DNA of 64,000 bases from Stenotrophomonas maltophilia (GCF_003205835.1 NZ_CP029773.1:838501-902500), one strand, 5' to 3'. Counted from the first letter of the stretch, positions 1 through 16,744 are shown. Made by a program: numbers and translations. Notes: generated from the sequence alone by a model not told the origin.

Positions 1-3513
<3,513 letters not shown>

Positions 3514-3520
3514 GGTATCC

Positions 3521-3564
3521 GGTCCGGCCGCAGGGCCGGACCACCCCATCGGTCCATCGATGGG
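3521..3564 (+). terminator. Tandem hairpins after rpoC
   Basis: Two perfect hairpins follow the rpoC stop: a 9-bp stem at 3521-3529/3534-3542 and a 7-bp stem at 3545-3551/3558-3564. Neither is followed by a T tract, so this may be a processing or weak termination site rather than a classical intrinsic terminator. Confidence 0.5.
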
Positions 3565-3676
3565 ATAGGGAAAGGGCAGGGGAGATCGTCCGCGATCGAC
3601 CCGGCCAACCTGAACGGGGTACATGGAGGCCCCCCAGTAACGTTCCGGGATCAGGAACGGGCTTGACAGGAGGCGT

Positions 3677-3706
3677 TTGACTGCTTTCCTGGCAGGTTGC
3701 TACAAT
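3677..3706 (+). promoter_or_regulatory. Probable str operon promoter
   Basis: A -35 element TTGACT (3677-3682) and a -10 element TACAAT (3701-3706) are separated by 18 bp. The -10 is preceded by TGC, giving an extended -10. A second TTGACA lies at 3663-3668. The start would be about 80 nt upstream of rpsL, which fits the 5' end of the str operon. Confidence 0.75.
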
Positions 3707-3716
3707 CGTCTGTCTC

Positions 3717-3740
3717 AGCAGGCCAGAATTTTGGCCTGCT
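3717..3740 (+). promoter_or_regulatory. Hairpin in the rpsL leader
   Basis: A perfect 8-bp stem (3717-3724 with 3733-3740, 8-nt A/T-rich loop) begins about 10 bases downstream of the predicted -10 and would be at the very 5' end of the rpsL mRNA. It could stabilise the transcript or act in attenuation. There is no long U tract after it. Confidence 0.4.
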
Positions 3741-3797
3741 TTAACATTTCCGCATCTCTGGTCGGATTTTCCGGCCACCAATCAGAAGAACCTACTG

Positions 3798-4172
3798 ATG
3801 GCGACGATCAACCAGCTGGTCCGCAAGCCGCGGCAAGCGACCACCTACAAGAGTGCCTCGCCGGCGCTCGACAAGTGCCCGCAGCGCCGTGGCGTCTGCA
3901 CCCGTGTCTACACCACCACTCCGAAGAAGCCGAACTCGGCTCTGCGCAAGGTTGCCAAGGTCCGCCTGACCAACCAGGAAGAAGTGATTTCCTACATCGG
4001 TGGTGAAGGCCACAACCTGCAGGAGCACTCCGTGGTCCTGATCCGCGGCGGTCGCGTCAAGGACCTGCCGGGTGTGCGTTACCACACCGTTCGTGGCTCG
4101 CTCGACGCCGCCGGCGTTGCCAAGCGTCGCCAGGCCCGTTCCAAGTACGGCGCCAAGCGTCCGAAGGCATAA
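3798..4172 (+). CDS. rpsL: 30S ribosomal protein S12
   Basis: S12 (124 residues, the normal length) sits at the decoding centre and controls translational accuracy. Lys43 (in TTPKKPNS) and Lys88 (in GRVKDLPG) are both present, so the two classical streptomycin-resistance positions are wild type. Asp89 is the residue that is methylthiolated in other bacteria. It is the first gene of the str operon and is followed 12 nt later by rpsG. Confidence 0.98.
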
Positions 4173-4184
4173 GGAGAGAGCACT

Positions 4185-4658
4185 ATGTCGCGTAAGGGTA
4201 ATACTCCGCAGCGTTCCGTCCTGCCCGATCCGAAGCACGGAAGCGAAACCATCGCCCGCTTCATCAACATGGTCATGCAGAGCGGCAAGAAGTCCGTCGC
4301 CGAAAAGATCGTGTACGGCGCCATGGACGTGATCACCGAGAAGAACAGCAGCGCCAACGCCATTGAACTGGTGCAGAAGGCTCTGGACAACGTCGCTCCG
4401 GCGGTCGAAGTCAAGTCGCGCCGCGTCGGTGGTGCCACCTACCAGGTGCCGGTCGAAGTGCGTTCGTCGCGCAAGATGGCCCTGGCCATGCGCTGGCTGA
4501 TCGACTCCGCGCGCAAGCGTGGTGAGAACACCATGCCGAAGAAGCTGGCTGCTGAACTGATCGACGCCTCGGAAAATCGTGGCGGCGCCATCAAGAAGCG
4601 CGAAGAAACCCACCGCATGGCCGAAGCCAACAAGGCATTCGCCCACTACCGCTGGTGA
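4185..4658 (+). CDS. rpsG: 30S ribosomal protein S7
   Basis: S7 nucleates assembly of the 3' major domain of 16S rRNA and contacts the E site. The protein is 157 residues, typical of the family, with the basic N terminus ([10 protein letters not shown]) and the conserved [11 protein letters not shown] strand. The start has an AAGGAGAG ribosome-binding site. In E. coli S7 represses translation of its own operon; whether that holds here is not visible. The next gene, fusA, starts 141 nt later after two hairpins. Confidence 0.98.
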   Translation: MSRKGNTPQRSVLPDPKHGSETIARFINMVMQSGKKSVAEKIVYGAMDVITEKNSSANAIELVQKALDNVAPAVEVKSRRVGGATYQVPVEVRSSRKMALAMRWLIDSARKRGENTMPKKLAAELIDASENRGGAIKKREETHRMAEANKAFAHYRW

Positions 4659-4684
4659 GTTTGACGGCCTTGTAAAACAGGCAG

Positions 4685-4760
4685 GGCAGCACCACTTCGG
4701 TGCGTGCTGCCTCGCGGTCCCAGAAGGACTGCGCCAATCCGAAGGCCGCCGAAAGGCGGC
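4685..4760 (+). promoter_or_regulatory. Two tetraloop hairpins between rpsG and fusA
   Basis: The first hairpin (4685-4711) has an 8-bp outer stem, a one-base bulge, a 3-bp inner stem and a TTCG loop. The second (4745-4760) is GCCGCC-GAAA-GGCGGC. Neither is followed by a T tract. They fill most of the only long gap inside the str operon and could be the target of autogenous control or RNase cleavage. Confidence 0.45.
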
Positions 4761-4799
4761 GTTCGGCCATCCGAAATCCAAGAAATCTGAGAGGCTCCC

Positions 4800-6941
<2,142 letters not shown>

Positions 6942-6993
6942 GCCTCGCTCAGCCTCTCTTGAAACCACTTACGAACAATCAAGGTATAGAACA

Positions 6994-8184
<1,191 letters not shown>

Positions 8185-8516
8185 TCTGGTAGTATCTGCG
8201 CCCCGATGTTGCCTGGGTAGGGCATCGGGGCGTATCAAATGGGAAAGCAGGCACAGGATGTGCCTTGTGTTCCCCGGACCAGGAAGGGTCAATGCCATTC
8301 AGGCGGCGTCAACAGGCGACTGTTGACAGCTGCCTTGCGTGCCATTATGCTTCTACGTCTGGGCAGGCCGGGTAACTGGTCTGCCTACGTTTTTGAGGTC
8401 TATGGACTGACCTTGGCGGCCTGCAGGAGTGCGGGCCGTCCGTATTCAGGAATTTCATGGGGCAAAGCAACCCAGAGGCTTTGTCTGTCGCTCTTTTAAC
8501 GAAGGAACCTACCGCC
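8185..8516 (+). other. 332-nt gap between str and S10 operons
   Basis: This gap holds a long hairpin just after tuf (10-bp stem 8199-8208/223-232 of the 8200s, no T tract), a promoter at 8323-8351, and about 160 nt of leader before rpsJ. In E. coli the S10 leader carries the L4-dependent attenuator; a comparable leader length is present here, but I cannot identify the L4 target by eye. No gene is visible in it. Confidence 0.6.
8323..8351 (+). promoter_or_regulatory. Probable S10 operon promoter
   Basis: A perfect -35 TTGACA (8323-8328) and a -10 TATGCT (8346-8351) are separated by 17 bp. They lie about 165 nt upstream of rpsJ and would start the S10 operon transcript. Confidence 0.8.
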
Positions 8517-8828
8517 ATGGCGGACCAAAAGATCCGGATCCGGCTGAAAGCGTTCGATCATCGTCTGATCGACCGTTCGGCCAGCGAGATCGTTGAAACG
8601 GCAAAGCGGACCGGCGCGCAAGTGCGTGGCCCGATCCCGCTGCCGACCAAGATCGAGCGTTACACCGTTCTCGTTTCCCCGCACGTCGACAAGGACGCGC
8701 GTGACCAGTACGAGACCCGCACGCACAAGCGCGTGCTCGATATCGTTGACCCGAATGACAAGACCGTGGACGCGCTGATGAAGCTCGAACTGGCTGCCGG
8801 CGTCGACGTTCAGATCAAGCTGACCTGA
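8517..8828 (+). CDS. rpsJ: 30S ribosomal protein S10
   Basis: S10 is a 30S protein and also the antitermination factor NusE. The ATG at 8517 gives exactly 103 residues, as in E. coli; an in-frame ATG at 8457 would add 20 non-conserved residues. The tip loop around Val57 ([10 protein letters not shown]), where tetracycline/tigecycline resistance changes occur, appears wild type. First gene of the S10 operon. Confidence 0.97.
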
Positions 8829-8839
8829 GGACTACGACC

Positions 8840-9490
8840 ATGACGAAGAAGTATTCGTTGGGCTTCGTGGGCCGCAAGGCTGGCATGAGCCGCGTGTTCA
8901 CTGAAGATGGCCGCTCCATCCCGGTGACCCTGATCGAAGCAACCCCGAACCGCATCGCGCAGATCAAGACCGTCGAAACCGACGGCTACAGCGCCGTGCA
9001 GGTGACCGTCGGCGCGCGTCGCGCTGCCCTGGTCAACAAGCCGGAAGCCGGCCACTTCGCCAAGGCGAAGGTGGAAGCGGGTCGTGGCCTGTGGGAATTC
9101 CGCGTTGAAGACGCGCAGCTCGGCGATTTCGCCGTTGGCGGCGAAGTCAAGGCGGACATCTTCGAAGTCGGCCAGATCGTCGACGTCCAGGGTGTCACCA
9201 AGGGTAAGGGCTTCCAGGGCACCATCAAGCGCCACAACTTCCGTATGGGCGATGCAACCCACGGTAACTCGCTGTCGCATCGCGCGCCGGGTTCGCTGGG
9301 TCAGCGCCAGACCCCGGGTCGCGTTTTCCCGGGCAAGAAGATGTCGGGCCACATGGGCGCGGTGCAGCAGAGCACCCAGAACCTGGAAGTGGTCAAGGTC
9401 GACGTCGAGCGCGGTCTGATCGCCGTTCGCGGCGCCGTTCCGGGCGCGGCGGGTGGCGACGTGATCGTCCGTCCGGCGAGCAAGGCATAA
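8840..9490 (+). CDS. rplC: 50S ribosomal protein L3
   Basis: L3 is one of the two proteins that initiate 50S assembly and it reaches toward the peptidyl transferase centre. The 216-residue protein has the conserved globular N terminus ([18 protein letters not shown]) and the long loop with [18 protein letters not shown]. It is 11 nt downstream of rpsJ and 12 nt upstream of rplD. Confidence 0.98.
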
Positions 9491-9502
9491 GGAGAGATGA
9501 CG

Positions 9503-10108
9503 ATGGAACTCGTTATCACGGGTAGCAACAACAAGGTCTCGGTCTCCGACGCCGTGTTCGGTCGCGATTTCAGCGAAGATCTGGTCCACCAGGTCGTCGT
9601 TGCCTACCGCAACGCCGGTCGCGCCGGCACCAAGGCACAGAAGACTCGCTCCGAAGTGGCTGGTACCACCAAGAAGTCGAAGAAGCAGAAGGGCGGCGGC
9701 GCGCGTCATGGCGCACTGACGGCTCCGATCTTCGTCGGCGGCGGTGTCACCTTCGCGGCCAAGCCGCGCAGCTTCGAGCAGAAGGTCAATCGTAAGCAGT
9801 ACCGTGCCGCCATGTGCGCGATCCTGTCCGAGCTGAACCGTCAGGGCCGTCTGACCATCGTGGAGTCCTTCGATGTCGAAGTGACCAACACGAAGGGTCT
9901 GATCGCCAAGCTGGCCGGCCTGGAAGTGGGCAAGCGCCCGCTGATCGTCACCGAAGAAGCGTCCGAGCACCTGTACCTGTCCGCCCGCAATCTGCCGTAC
10001 GTGCAGGTGCGTGACGTCCAGGGTCTGGATCCGGTCTCGCTGGTGGGTGCCGACACGGTCGTCATCACCGCTGACGCGGTCAAGAAGGTCGAGGAGTGGC
10101 TGGCATGA
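9503..10108 (+). CDS. rplD: 50S ribosomal protein L4
   Basis: L4 binds 23S rRNA at the exit-tunnel constriction, and in E. coli it regulates the S10 operon. The extended loop [11 protein letters not shown] is visible. Two in-frame ATGs occur at 9497 and 9503. The second is chosen because the GGAGAG site (9491-9496) is then 6 nt away, and the protein is 201 residues, the E. coli length. Its stop overlaps the rplW start (ATGA). Confidence 0.97.
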
Positions 10109-10404
10109 ACAGCAACGAAAAAATCTTCAGCGTGCTGCGTGCCCCGCGTGTCTCCGAAAAGACCGCGCGCCTGCAGGAACTCTCCAACCAGTATGTCTTC
10201 GAAGTTTCGAACGAAGCCACCAAGGCCGATGTAAAGGCCGCGGTTGAGCAGCTGTTCGACGTCAAGGTCGAAGCCGTCAACGTGGTCAACGTCAAGGGCA
10301 AGAACAAGTCCTTCCGTAACCGTGCTGGCCGCCGCGGCGATTGGCGCAAGGCGTACGTTCGCCTGGCCGATGGCCAGTCGATCGATGTAACGGCCAAGGC
10401 CTGA
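10105..10404 (+). CDS. rplW: 50S ribosomal protein L23
   Basis: L23 sits at the tunnel exit and docks trigger factor and SRP. The ATG at 10105 overlaps the rplD stop (ATGA), has a GAGGAG site and gives 99 residues, the usual size. The conserved [15 protein letters not shown] start and the C-terminal [20 protein letters not shown] region are clear. Confidence 0.97.
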
Positions 10405-10414
10405 GGTACATCCC

Positions 10415-11242
10415 ATGCCATTGATGAAATTCAAGCCCACTTCCCCCGGCCGCCGTTCGGCCGTGCGCGTGGTCACTCCCGACCTGCACAAGGGTGCTCC
10501 GCACGCTGCGCTGGTCGAGTCGCAGAGCCGCTCGGGTGGTCGTAACCACCATGGCCGCATCACCGTGCGTCACGTCGGTGGTGGTGCCAAGCAGCACTAC
10601 CGCATCATCGACTTCAAGCGCAACAAGCTGGGCATCCCGGCGCGCGTGGAACGCATCGAATACGATCCGAACCGCACCGCGCACATCGCTCTGCTGTGCT
10701 ACGTCGACGGTGAGCGTCGCTACATCATCGCCCCGAAGGGCCTGAAGGCTGGTGATCAGGTGATCGCTGGTTCGGATGCCCCGATCAAGGCTGGCAACAC
10801 CCTGCCGCTGCGCAACATCCCGGTCGGCACCACCATCCACTGCATCGAACTGAAGCCGGGCAAGGGCGCTCAGATCGCTCGCGCCGCTGGTGCGGCCGTG
10901 CAGCTGGTGGCCCGCGAAGGCATCTACGCCACCCTGCGCCTGCGCTCGGGTGAAATGCGCAAGGTTCCGGTCGAGTGCTGCGCCACCATCGGTGAAGTCG
11001 GCAACGACGAGCACAGCCTGGAAAAGCTGGGCAAGGCCGGTGCCAAGCGTTGGCGCGGCGTCCGCCCGACCGTTCGTGGTGCTGCCATGAACCCGGTTGA
11101 CCACCCGCACGGTGGTGGTGAGGCCAAGGCTGGCCAGGGTAACCCGCATCCGGTCACCCCGTGGGGTGTCCCGACCAAGGGTTACAAGACGCGCCATAAC
11201 AAGCGCACTCAGCAGTTCATCGTCCGCGATCGTAGGGGCTAA
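10415..11242 (+). CDS. rplB: 50S ribosomal protein L2
   Basis: L2 is needed for subunit association and peptidyl transferase function. The 275-residue protein has the conserved [19 protein letters not shown] segment and the C-terminal [11 protein letters not shown] motif with the essential histidine near the active centre. Fifth gene of the S10 operon. Confidence 0.98.
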
Positions 11243-11248
11243 TCGACC

Positions 11249-11518
11249 ATGGCACGTTCACTCAAGAAGGGCCCGTTCGTCGATCACCACCTCGTCAAGA
11301 AGGTGGAGGCCGCTGCGGGCAGCAAGAAGCCGATCAAGACCTGGTCGCGCCGTTCGATGATCCTGCCTGACATGGTAGGCGTCACCATTGCCGTGCATAA
11401 CGGCAAGAACCACATCCCGGTTCTCGTCAACGAGAACATGGTCGGCCACAAGCTCGGCGAATTTGCCATCACCCGGACCTTCAAGGGTCACGGTGGTGAC
11501 AAGAAGTCGGGCAAGTAA
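11249..11518 (+). CDS. rpsS: 30S ribosomal protein S19
   Basis: S19 lies in the 30S head and contacts S13. At 89 residues it has the family hallmarks [15 protein letters not shown] and [11 protein letters not shown]. It is 6 nt from rplB, and its stop is followed at once by the rplV ribosome-binding site. Confidence 0.98.
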   Translation: MARSLKKGPFVDHHLVKKVEAAAGSKKPIKTWSRRSMILPDMVGVTIAVHNGKNHIPVLVNENMVGHKLGEFAITRTFKGHGGDKKSGK

Positions 11519-11530
11519 GGAGAGATGACA

Positions 11531-11866
11531 ATGGAAGCGAAAGCCATCCTGCGCACTGCGCGCATCTCCCCGCAGAAGGCTCGTCTGGTCGCTGACCAGG
11601 TGCGCGGTCTGCCGGCCGAGCGTGCGGTCAACCTGCTGAAGTTCTCGGACAAGAAGGCTGCCCACCTGATCAAGAAGGTGGTGGAGTCGGCAATTGCCAA
11701 CGCCGAGAACAACCAGGGCGCCGACGTCGACGAGCTGAAGGTTCAGACCATCATGGTTGATGAAGGTCCGACCCTGAAGCGTTTCATGGCGCGGGCGAAA
11801 GGCCGCGGTACCCGCATCCTCAAGCGCACCAGCCACATCACTGTGGTTGTGGGCGCCGCCAAGTAA
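11531..11866 (+). CDS. rplV: 50S ribosomal protein L22
   Basis: L22 lines the exit tunnel, and its beta hairpin ([17 protein letters not shown]) forms the constriction where macrolide-resistance changes occur; no deletion is seen in the loop. ATGs occur at 11525 and 11531; the second gives 111 residues and a 7-nt spacing from AGGAGA. Same start pattern as rplD. Confidence 0.97.
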   Translation: MEAKAILRTARISPQKARLVADQVRGLPAERAVNLLKFSDKKAAHLIKKVVESAIANAENNQGADVDELKVQTIMVDEGPTLKRFMARAKGRGTRILKRTSHITVVVGAAK

Positions 11867-11884
11867 GCGGATAAGGAAAAGACC

Positions 11885-12619
11885 ATGGGTCATAAAGTTC
11901 ATCCGATTGGTATCCGCCTCGGCATTTCCAAGGACTGGAACTCCAAGTGGTACGCCAACAAGGCCGAGTTCGCTGGTTACCTGGCAGCCGACCTGAAAGT
12001 GCGCGAAATGCTGCGCAAGAAGCTGGCTCAGGCCGGCATCAGCAAGATCCTGATCGAGCGTCCGGCCAAGACCGCTCGCGTGACGATCCACACCGCCCGT
12101 CCGGGCGTGGTGATCGGCAAGCGCGGTGAGGACATCGAGAAGCTGCGCAAGGAAGTGAGCGAGATGATGGGCGTCCCGGCGCACATCAACGTCACCGAAG
12201 TGCGCAAGCCGGAACTGGACGCGCAGCTCGTTGCCGAGTCGATCGCCCAGCAGCTGGAGCGTCGCATCATGTTCCGCCGCGCAATGAAGCGCTCGGTCGG
12301 CAACGCGATGCGCCTGGGTGCCCTGGGCATCAAGGTCAACGTGGGTGGCCGCCTCAACGGTGCAGAAATCGCCCGTTCGGAGTGGTACCGCGAAGGCCGC
12401 GTGCCGCTGCACACCCTGCGTGCCGACATCGACTATGGCTTCGCTGAAGCCAAGACGACCTACGGCATCATCGGCATCAAGGTCTGGATCTACAAGGGCG
12501 AGGTCTTCGATTTCTCCCAGGTTGGCCAGGAAAAGCAGGACGACACCCCGTCGCGCAACGATCGTCACGATCGCGGCGACCGTGGTGACCGTCAGCGCCC
12601 GGCCCGTGAAGCGAGGTAA
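11885..12619 (+). CDS. rpsC: 30S ribosomal protein S3
   Basis: S3 forms the mRNA entry channel and has helicase activity with S4 and S5. The 244-residue protein carries the KH domain GXXG motif ([13 protein letters not shown]) and the C-terminal S3 domain. It has a charged Asp/Arg/His tail ([16 protein letters not shown]) longer than in the 233-residue E. coli protein. Confidence 0.98.
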   Translation: MGHKVHPIGIRLGISKDWNSKWYANKAEFAGYLAADLKVREMLRKKLAQAGISKILIERPAKTARVTIHTARPGVVIGKRGEDIEKLRKEVSEMMGVPAHINVTEVRKPELDAQLVAESIAQQLERRIMFRRAMKRSVGNAMRLGALGIKVNVGGRLNGAEIARSEWYREGRVPLHTLRADIDYGFAEAKTTYGIIGIKVWIYKGEVFDFSQVGQEKQDDTPSRNDRHDRGDRGDRQRPAREAR

Positions 12620-12624
12620 CGACA

Positions 12625-13038
12625 ATGTTGCAACCCAAGCGAACCAAGTACCGCAAGGTACACAAGGGCCGTAACGATGGCCTGAGCTGGAGCGCCAACG
12701 CTGTCAGCTTCGGCGAATTCGGCCTGAAGGCAACCGCACACGGTCAGCTGACCGCGCGCCAGATCGAAGCGGCCCGCCGCTCGATCAGCCGCTACGTCAA
12801 GCGCGGCGGCAAGATGTGGATCCGCGTGTTCCCCGACAAGCCCATCACCAAGAAGCCCATCGAAGTCCGAATGGGTTCTGGTAAGGGCAACGTGGAATAC
12901 TGGGTGGCCCAGATCCAGCCCGGCCGCATGATCTATGAAATCGAGGGTGTTTCCGAGGAAGTGGCTCGCGAGGCGTTCCGCCTGGCCGCCGCCAAGCTCT
13001 CGGTCACCACCACTTTCGTGACCCGTACGGTGCGCTGA
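12625..13038 (+). CDS. rplP: 50S ribosomal protein L16
   Basis: L16 contacts the A-site tRNA elbow. The 137-residue protein begins with [17 protein letters not shown] and contains the conserved [14 protein letters not shown] segment with the arginine hydroxylated in some bacteria. Its stop overlaps the rpmC start by one base (TGATG). Confidence 0.98.
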   Translation: MLQPKRTKYRKVHKGRNDGLSWSANAVSFGEFGLKATAHGQLTARQIEAARRSISRYVKRGGKMWIRVFPDKPITKKPIEVRMGSGKGNVEYWVAQIQPGRMIYEIEGVSEEVAREAFRLAAAKLSVTTTFVTRTVR

Positions 13039-13223
13039 TGGATATCAAAACTCTCCGTGAAAAGTCGGCTGACGAACTCAAGGCCCACCTGATCGACCTG
13101 CGTAAGGAACAGTTCTCTGTCCGTATGCAGCAGGTCACCGGCCAGCTGCCGAAGACCCACGACATTCGCCGGGTCCGTCGCGAGATTGCTCGCGTCAAGA
13201 CCCTGCTCGGCAGCACGAAGTAA
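13038..13223 (+). CDS. rpmC: 50S ribosomal protein L29
   Basis: L29 (61 residues) is a two-helix hairpin near the tunnel exit. The sequence [18 protein letters not shown] and the [12 protein letters not shown] motif are typical. Translation is probably coupled to rplP through the one-base overlap. Confidence 0.97.
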   Translation: MDIKTLREKSADELKAHLIDLRKEQFSVRMQQVTGQLPKTHDIRRVRREIARVKTLLGSTK

Positions 13224-13234
13224 GGATGGCCGCT

Positions 13235-13504
13235 ATGAGCGACAATACTGAAAAGAAGACGCTGCGCACGGTCGAAGGCCGTGTCGTCAGCAACAAGATG
13301 GACAAGACGGTTACCGTCCTGGTTGAGCGTCAGGTCAAGCACGCGCTGTACGGCAAGTACATCAAGCGCTCGACGAAGCTGCACGCCCACGATGCCGACA
13401 ACGCCTGCAAGGAAGGCGATGTCGTCCGCGTGACCGAGATTGCTCCGATGTCCAAGACCAAGAACTGGCGCGTGGTGGAAGTCATCACGCGCGCGGCTGA
13501 ATAA
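13235..13504 (+). CDS. rpsQ: 30S ribosomal protein S17
   Basis: S17 is a primary 16S rRNA binder of the 30S body. The ATG at 13235 is preferred over an in-frame ATG at 13226 because AAGGA (13222-13226) overlaps the earlier codon; it gives 89 residues. The conserved [18 protein letters not shown] and [15 protein letters not shown] segments are clear. Last gene of the classical S10 operon. Confidence 0.96.
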   Translation: MSDNTEKKTLRTVEGRVVSNKMDKTVTVLVERQVKHALYGKYIKRSTKLHAHDADNACKEGDVVRVTEIAPMSKTKNWRVVEVITRAAE

Positions 13505-13515
13505 GGAGCTGAATC

Positions 13516-13884
13516 ATGATCCAGATGCAGAGCTACCTTGACGTCGCGGACAATTCGGGTGCCAAGCAGGTGATGTGCTTCAAGGTGCTGGGTGGTTCCA
13601 AGCGCCGTTACGCCGGCATCGGCGACATCATCAAGGTCACCGTGAAGGATGCGATTCCGCGCGGCAAGGTCAAGAAGGGTGAGGTGTATGACGCCGTCGT
13701 GGTGCGTACCCGCAAGGGTGTGCGTCGCGCCGATGGCTCGCTGATCCGCTTCGACGGCAACGCTGCCGTTCTGCTGAACAGCAAGCAGGAGCCGATCGGT
13801 ACCCGTATCTTCGGGCCGGTGACCCGTGAACTTCGTTCGGAGAAGTTCATGAAGATCGTCTCGCTCGCTCCCGAAGTGCTGTGA
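13516..13884 (+). CDS. rplN: 50S ribosomal protein L14
   Basis: L14 (122 residues) sits at the subunit interface. It starts [21 protein letters not shown], a family signature. First gene of the spc operon, only 11 nt after rpsQ, so the S10 and spc units are probably co-transcribed here; no promoter is visible in the gap. Confidence 0.98.
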
Positions 13885-13900
13885 GCGACAGGAGATAATC

Positions 13901-14218
13901 ATGGCTAACCGTATCAAGAAGGGCGACCAGGTTGTCGTCAACGCTGGCAAGGACAAGGGCAAGCAGGGCGAAGTCGTCCGCGTCGACGGCGACCGTGTGG
14001 TCGTCGCCAACGTGAACATCGTCAAGCGCCACACCAAGCCGAACCCGCAGGCAGGTGTTGCCGGCGGCGTGGTCGAGCGCGAAGCTTCGATCCATATCTC
14101 CAACGTGAATGTTCTGAACCCGGCTTCGGGCAAGGGCGAACGCGTTGGCTTCAAGGTGCTGGAGGATGGACGCAAACTGCGTGTGTTCCGCTCCAGCGGT
14201 GAGGCGCTCGACGCCTGA
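13901..14218 (+). CDS. rplX: 50S ribosomal protein L24
   Basis: L24 is an assembly-initiating 50S protein with a KOW motif ([20 protein letters not shown]). 105 residues, close to the 104 of E. coli. Confidence 0.97.
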
Positions 14219-14229
14219 GGAATGAGAAG

Positions 14230-14772
14230 ATGAGTTCCCGTCTCGAAAAGTTCTACAAGGACGAAGTGGTGCCGGCGCTGATGAAGCAGTTCGGCTACAC
14301 CAATCCGATGGAAGTGCCGAAGCTGGTCAAGGTCACCCTGAACATGGGTGTCGGCGAAGCGGCCACCAACAAGAAGATCCTGGAAAACGCCGTCGGCGAC
14401 ATGACCAAGATTTCCGGCCAGAAGCCGGTTGTCACCAAGTCGCGTGTGTCGGTTGCGTCGTTCAAGATCCGCGATGGTTGGCCGATCGGCTGCAAGACCA
14501 CGCTGCGTCGCCACAAGATGTACGAGTTCCTGGATCGCCTGATCAACATCTCGCTGCCGCGCGTGCGCGACTTCCGTGGTGTTTCCGGTCGTTCCTTCGA
14601 CGGCCGCGGCAACTTCAACATGGGTGTGAAGGAGCAGATCATCTTCCCGGAAATCGACTTCGACGCCGTCGACGCGATCCGCGGTATGGATATCGCCATC
14701 ACCACCACTGCGAAGACCGACGCGGAAGCGAAGGCGCTGCTGGCAGCGTTCAAGTTCCCGTTCCGTAACTGA
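14230..14772 (+). CDS. rplE: 50S ribosomal protein L5
   Basis: L5 binds 5S rRNA and contacts the P-site tRNA. The 180-residue protein has the typical LNMGVGEA and [23 protein letters not shown] segments and a C-terminal [19 protein letters not shown] stretch. In E. coli S8 represses the operon at rplE; no S8 target was identified here. Confidence 0.98.
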   Translation: MSSRLEKFYKDEVVPALMKQFGYTNPMEVPKLVKVTLNMGVGEAATNKKILENAVGDMTKISGQKPVVTKSRVSVASFKIRDGWPIGCKTTLRRHKMYEFLDRLINISLPRVRDFRGVSGRSFDGRGNFNMGVKEQIIFPEIDFDAVDAIRGMDIAITTTAKTDAEAKALLAAFKFPFRN

Positions 14773-14790
14773 TCTGTCGAGGAAACCGAA

Positions 14791-15096
14791 ATGGCAAAGA
14801 CCTCCATGGTCAACCGCGACATCAAGCGGGAAAAGCTGGCAAAGAAGTACGCTGAAAAGCGTGCGGCTCTGAAGAAGATCGTGTCCTCCGTGGACGCGAC
14901 CTACGAAGAGAAGATCGACGCCGCAACCAAGCTGGCCAAGCTGCCGCGCGATTCGTCGCCGAGCCGCCAGCGCAACCGTTGCGAGCTGTCGGGTCGTCCG
15001 CGTGGCGTCTACAGCAAGTTCGGCCTGGGCCGTAACAAGCTGCGCGAAGCCACCATGCGTGGCGACGTCCCGGGTCTGCGCAAGGCCAGCTGGTAA
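14791..15096 (+). CDS. rpsN: 30S ribosomal protein S14 (zinc-free type)
   Basis: S14 belongs to the 30S head. The 101-residue form without CXXC pairs (only one Cys, in [11 protein letters not shown]) is the long, zinc-independent type. It is followed by a 259-nt gap with an intrinsic-terminator structure before rpsH, unlike the short gap in E. coli. Confidence 0.97.
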   Translation: MAKTSMVNRDIKREKLAKKYAEKRAALKKIVSSVDATYEEKIDAATKLAKLPRDSSPSRQRNRCELSGRPRGVYSKFGLGRNKLREATMRGDVPGLRKASW

Positions 15097-15115
15097 TCCC
15101 AGCCGGCCCTGCGAT

Positions 15116-15140
15116 CAGGAGCCCCTTCGGGGGTTCCTGA
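15116..15140 (+). promoter_or_regulatory. Hairpin after rpsN
   Basis: An 11-bp stem with one G-T pair closes a short TTC-containing loop, 20 nt after the rpsN stop and upstream of the main terminator structure. There is no T tract. Confidence 0.4.
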
Positions 15141-15174
15141 ACCGGGCAGGGGAGGCGTTCAGCCTTCCCGACGC

Positions 15175-15213
15175 AAAAAAAACCGAAGAGCCCGGCGCAA
15201 GCCGGGCTCTTTT
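15175..15213 (+). terminator. Intrinsic terminator inside the spc operon
   Basis: Eight A residues (15175-15182) precede a perfect 10-bp GC-rich stem (15187-15196 with 15201-15210) with a GCAA tetraloop, followed by TTTT. It has all the parts of an intrinsic terminator but lies between rpsN and rpsH, genes normally co-transcribed. A TATACT (15218-15223) follows directly and could be the -10 of a new promoter, though no good -35 is seen. Confidence 0.7.
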
Positions 15214-15355
15214 GGCGTATACTCCCGCGTCTTGCCCTGTGCAAACGGGGTTGCAGGAGTGGGCTTCCGGCCCGCTGCATCAAGGGACCTGGCCCGTTTC
15301 CAGGAGACAACAGATTTTCGCGAAAGCGGATATCGGTGCACTCAAAGGTACTCAT

Positions 15356-15754
15356 ATGAGCATGACTGATCCCATCGCCGACCTGCTGGTCCGCATCAAG
15401 AATGCGGCCGCGGTTGGCAAGCAGACGGTGAAAGCCCCGTCGTCCAAGATCAAGGTTGCGATCGCCCAGGTCCTGAAGGACGAGGGTTACATCACCGACC
15501 TGCGCGTGACCCAGCTGGAAAACAACAAGTCCGAGCTGGAAATCGTGCTGAAGTATTTCGAAGGCAAGCCGGTCATCGCGACCCTGAAGCGCTTCTCGCG
15601 TTCGGGCCTGCGCCAGTACCGCGGCAAGAGCGAGCTGCCGAAGGTCATGAACGGCCTGGGTATCTCCATCATTTCCACCTCCAAGGGCATCATGACTGAT
15701 GCGCAGGCGCGCCAGCTGGGCGTCGGCGGCGAAGTCCTGTGCTTCGTGGCCTAA
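15356..15754 (+). CDS. rpsH: 30S ribosomal protein S8
   Basis: S8 is a primary binder of the 16S central domain and, in E. coli, the repressor of the spc operon. The ATG at 15356 ([17 protein letters not shown]) gives 132 residues; the frame is open much further upstream but without family similarity. The C-terminal [11 protein letters not shown] is typical. Confidence 0.97.
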   Translation: MSMTDPIADLLVRIKNAAAVGKQTVKAPSSKIKVAIAQVLKDEGYITDLRVTQLENNKSELEIVLKYFEGKPVIATLKRFSRSGLRQYRGKSELPKVMNGLGISIISTSKGIMTDAQARQLGVGGEVLCFVA

Positions 15755-15772
15755 GGCGAAAGGAGTAGAACT

Positions 15773-16297
15773 ATGTCCCGCGTAGCCAAGAAGCCGATCG
15801 ACCTGGGTAAGGTTGAACTGAACGTCCAGTCGGACAGCGTCACCGCCAAGGGCCCGAAGGGCTCCCTGTCGCTGGCCAAGCCGGCCGGTATTGCCATCAA
15901 CGTCGACAACGGCGTTGCCACCCTGAGCACCGAGAACGCCGAGCTGGTCGCACTGACCGGTACCGTGCGTGCGATCCTGGCCAACATGGTCAAGGGCGTG
16001 TCCGAAGGCTTCGAGCGCAAGCTGGAGCTGGTCGGCGTGGGTTACCGCGCTGCCATGCAGGGCAAGGACCTGAGCCTGTCGCTGGGCTTCTCGCACCCGG
16101 TCGTGTTCGTGGCGCCGGAAGGCATCACCCTGTCGACCCCGACCCAGACCGAGATCCTGGTCCAGGGCGCTGACAAGCAGGTCGTCGGTGAAGTTGCCGC
16201 CAAGATCCGTGCGTTCCGCAAGCCGGAGCCGTACAAGGGCAAGGGCGTGAAGTACTCCGACGAAGTCATCATCCGTAAGGAAGCCAAGAAGGCGTAA
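15773..16297 (+). CDS. rplF: 50S ribosomal protein L6
   Basis: L6 (174 residues) lies near the GTPase-associated centre. It shows the two-domain L6 fold and the C-terminal [13 protein letters not shown] signature. The AAAGGAG site is 9 nt upstream. Confidence 0.98.
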   Translation: MSRVAKKPIDLGKVELNVQSDSVTAKGPKGSLSLAKPAGIAINVDNGVATLSTENAELVALTGTVRAILANMVKGVSEGFERKLELVGVGYRAAMQGKDLSLSLGFSHPVVFVAPEGITLSTPTQTEILVQGADKQVVGEVAAKIRAFRKPEPYKGKGVKYSDEVIIRKEAKKA

Positions 16298-16318
16298 GTG
16301 CGAGTCCCTCGCAAGAGC

Positions 16319-16336
16319 CCGCACATCCGTGTGCGG
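16319..16336 (+). promoter_or_regulatory. Hairpin between rplF and rplR
   Basis: A perfect 7-bp stem (16319-16325/16330-16336) with a TCCG loop lies in the 86-nt gap. There is no T tract. Confidence 0.4.
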
Positions 16337-16383
16337 ACTCCTCAGGGAAAAGCCCAACCTTCAGCTTTCAAGGAATAATCAAA

Positions 16384-16737
16384 ATGAACAAGAACATCGC
16401 CCGCCTGCGTCGCGCCAAGTCGACCCGCGCCCACATCCGTGAGCTCGGCGTTGCCCGCCTGTCGGTGCTGCGCACCGGCCAGCACCTGTACGCCCAGGTC
16501 TTCACCGCCGACGGTTCCAAGGTGCTGGCTGCTGCCAACACCACCCAGACCGACGTCATGGAAGGCCTGAAGAACGGCAAGAACGCCGATGCCGCTGCCA
16601 AGGTTGGCCGCATCGTTGCCGAGCGCGCCAAGGCCGCCGGCATCGAGAAGGTTGCCTTCGATCGTTCGGGCTACCGCTACCACGGCCGCATCAAGGCCCT
16701 GGCAGAAGCCGCCCGCGAAGCCGGCCTGCAGTTCTAA
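16384..16737 (+). CDS. rplR: 50S ribosomal protein L18
   Basis: L18 binds 5S rRNA and helps it join the 50S. At 117 residues it has the family length, the basic N terminus and the C-terminal [19 protein letters not shown] motif. Confidence 0.98.
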   Translation: MNKNIARLRRAKSTRAHIRELGVARLSVLRTGQHLYAQVFTADGSKVLAAANTTQTDVMEGLKNGKNADAAAKVGRIVAERAKAAGIEKVAFDRSGYRYHGRIKALAEAAREAGLQF

Positions 16738-16744
16738 GGGATAA

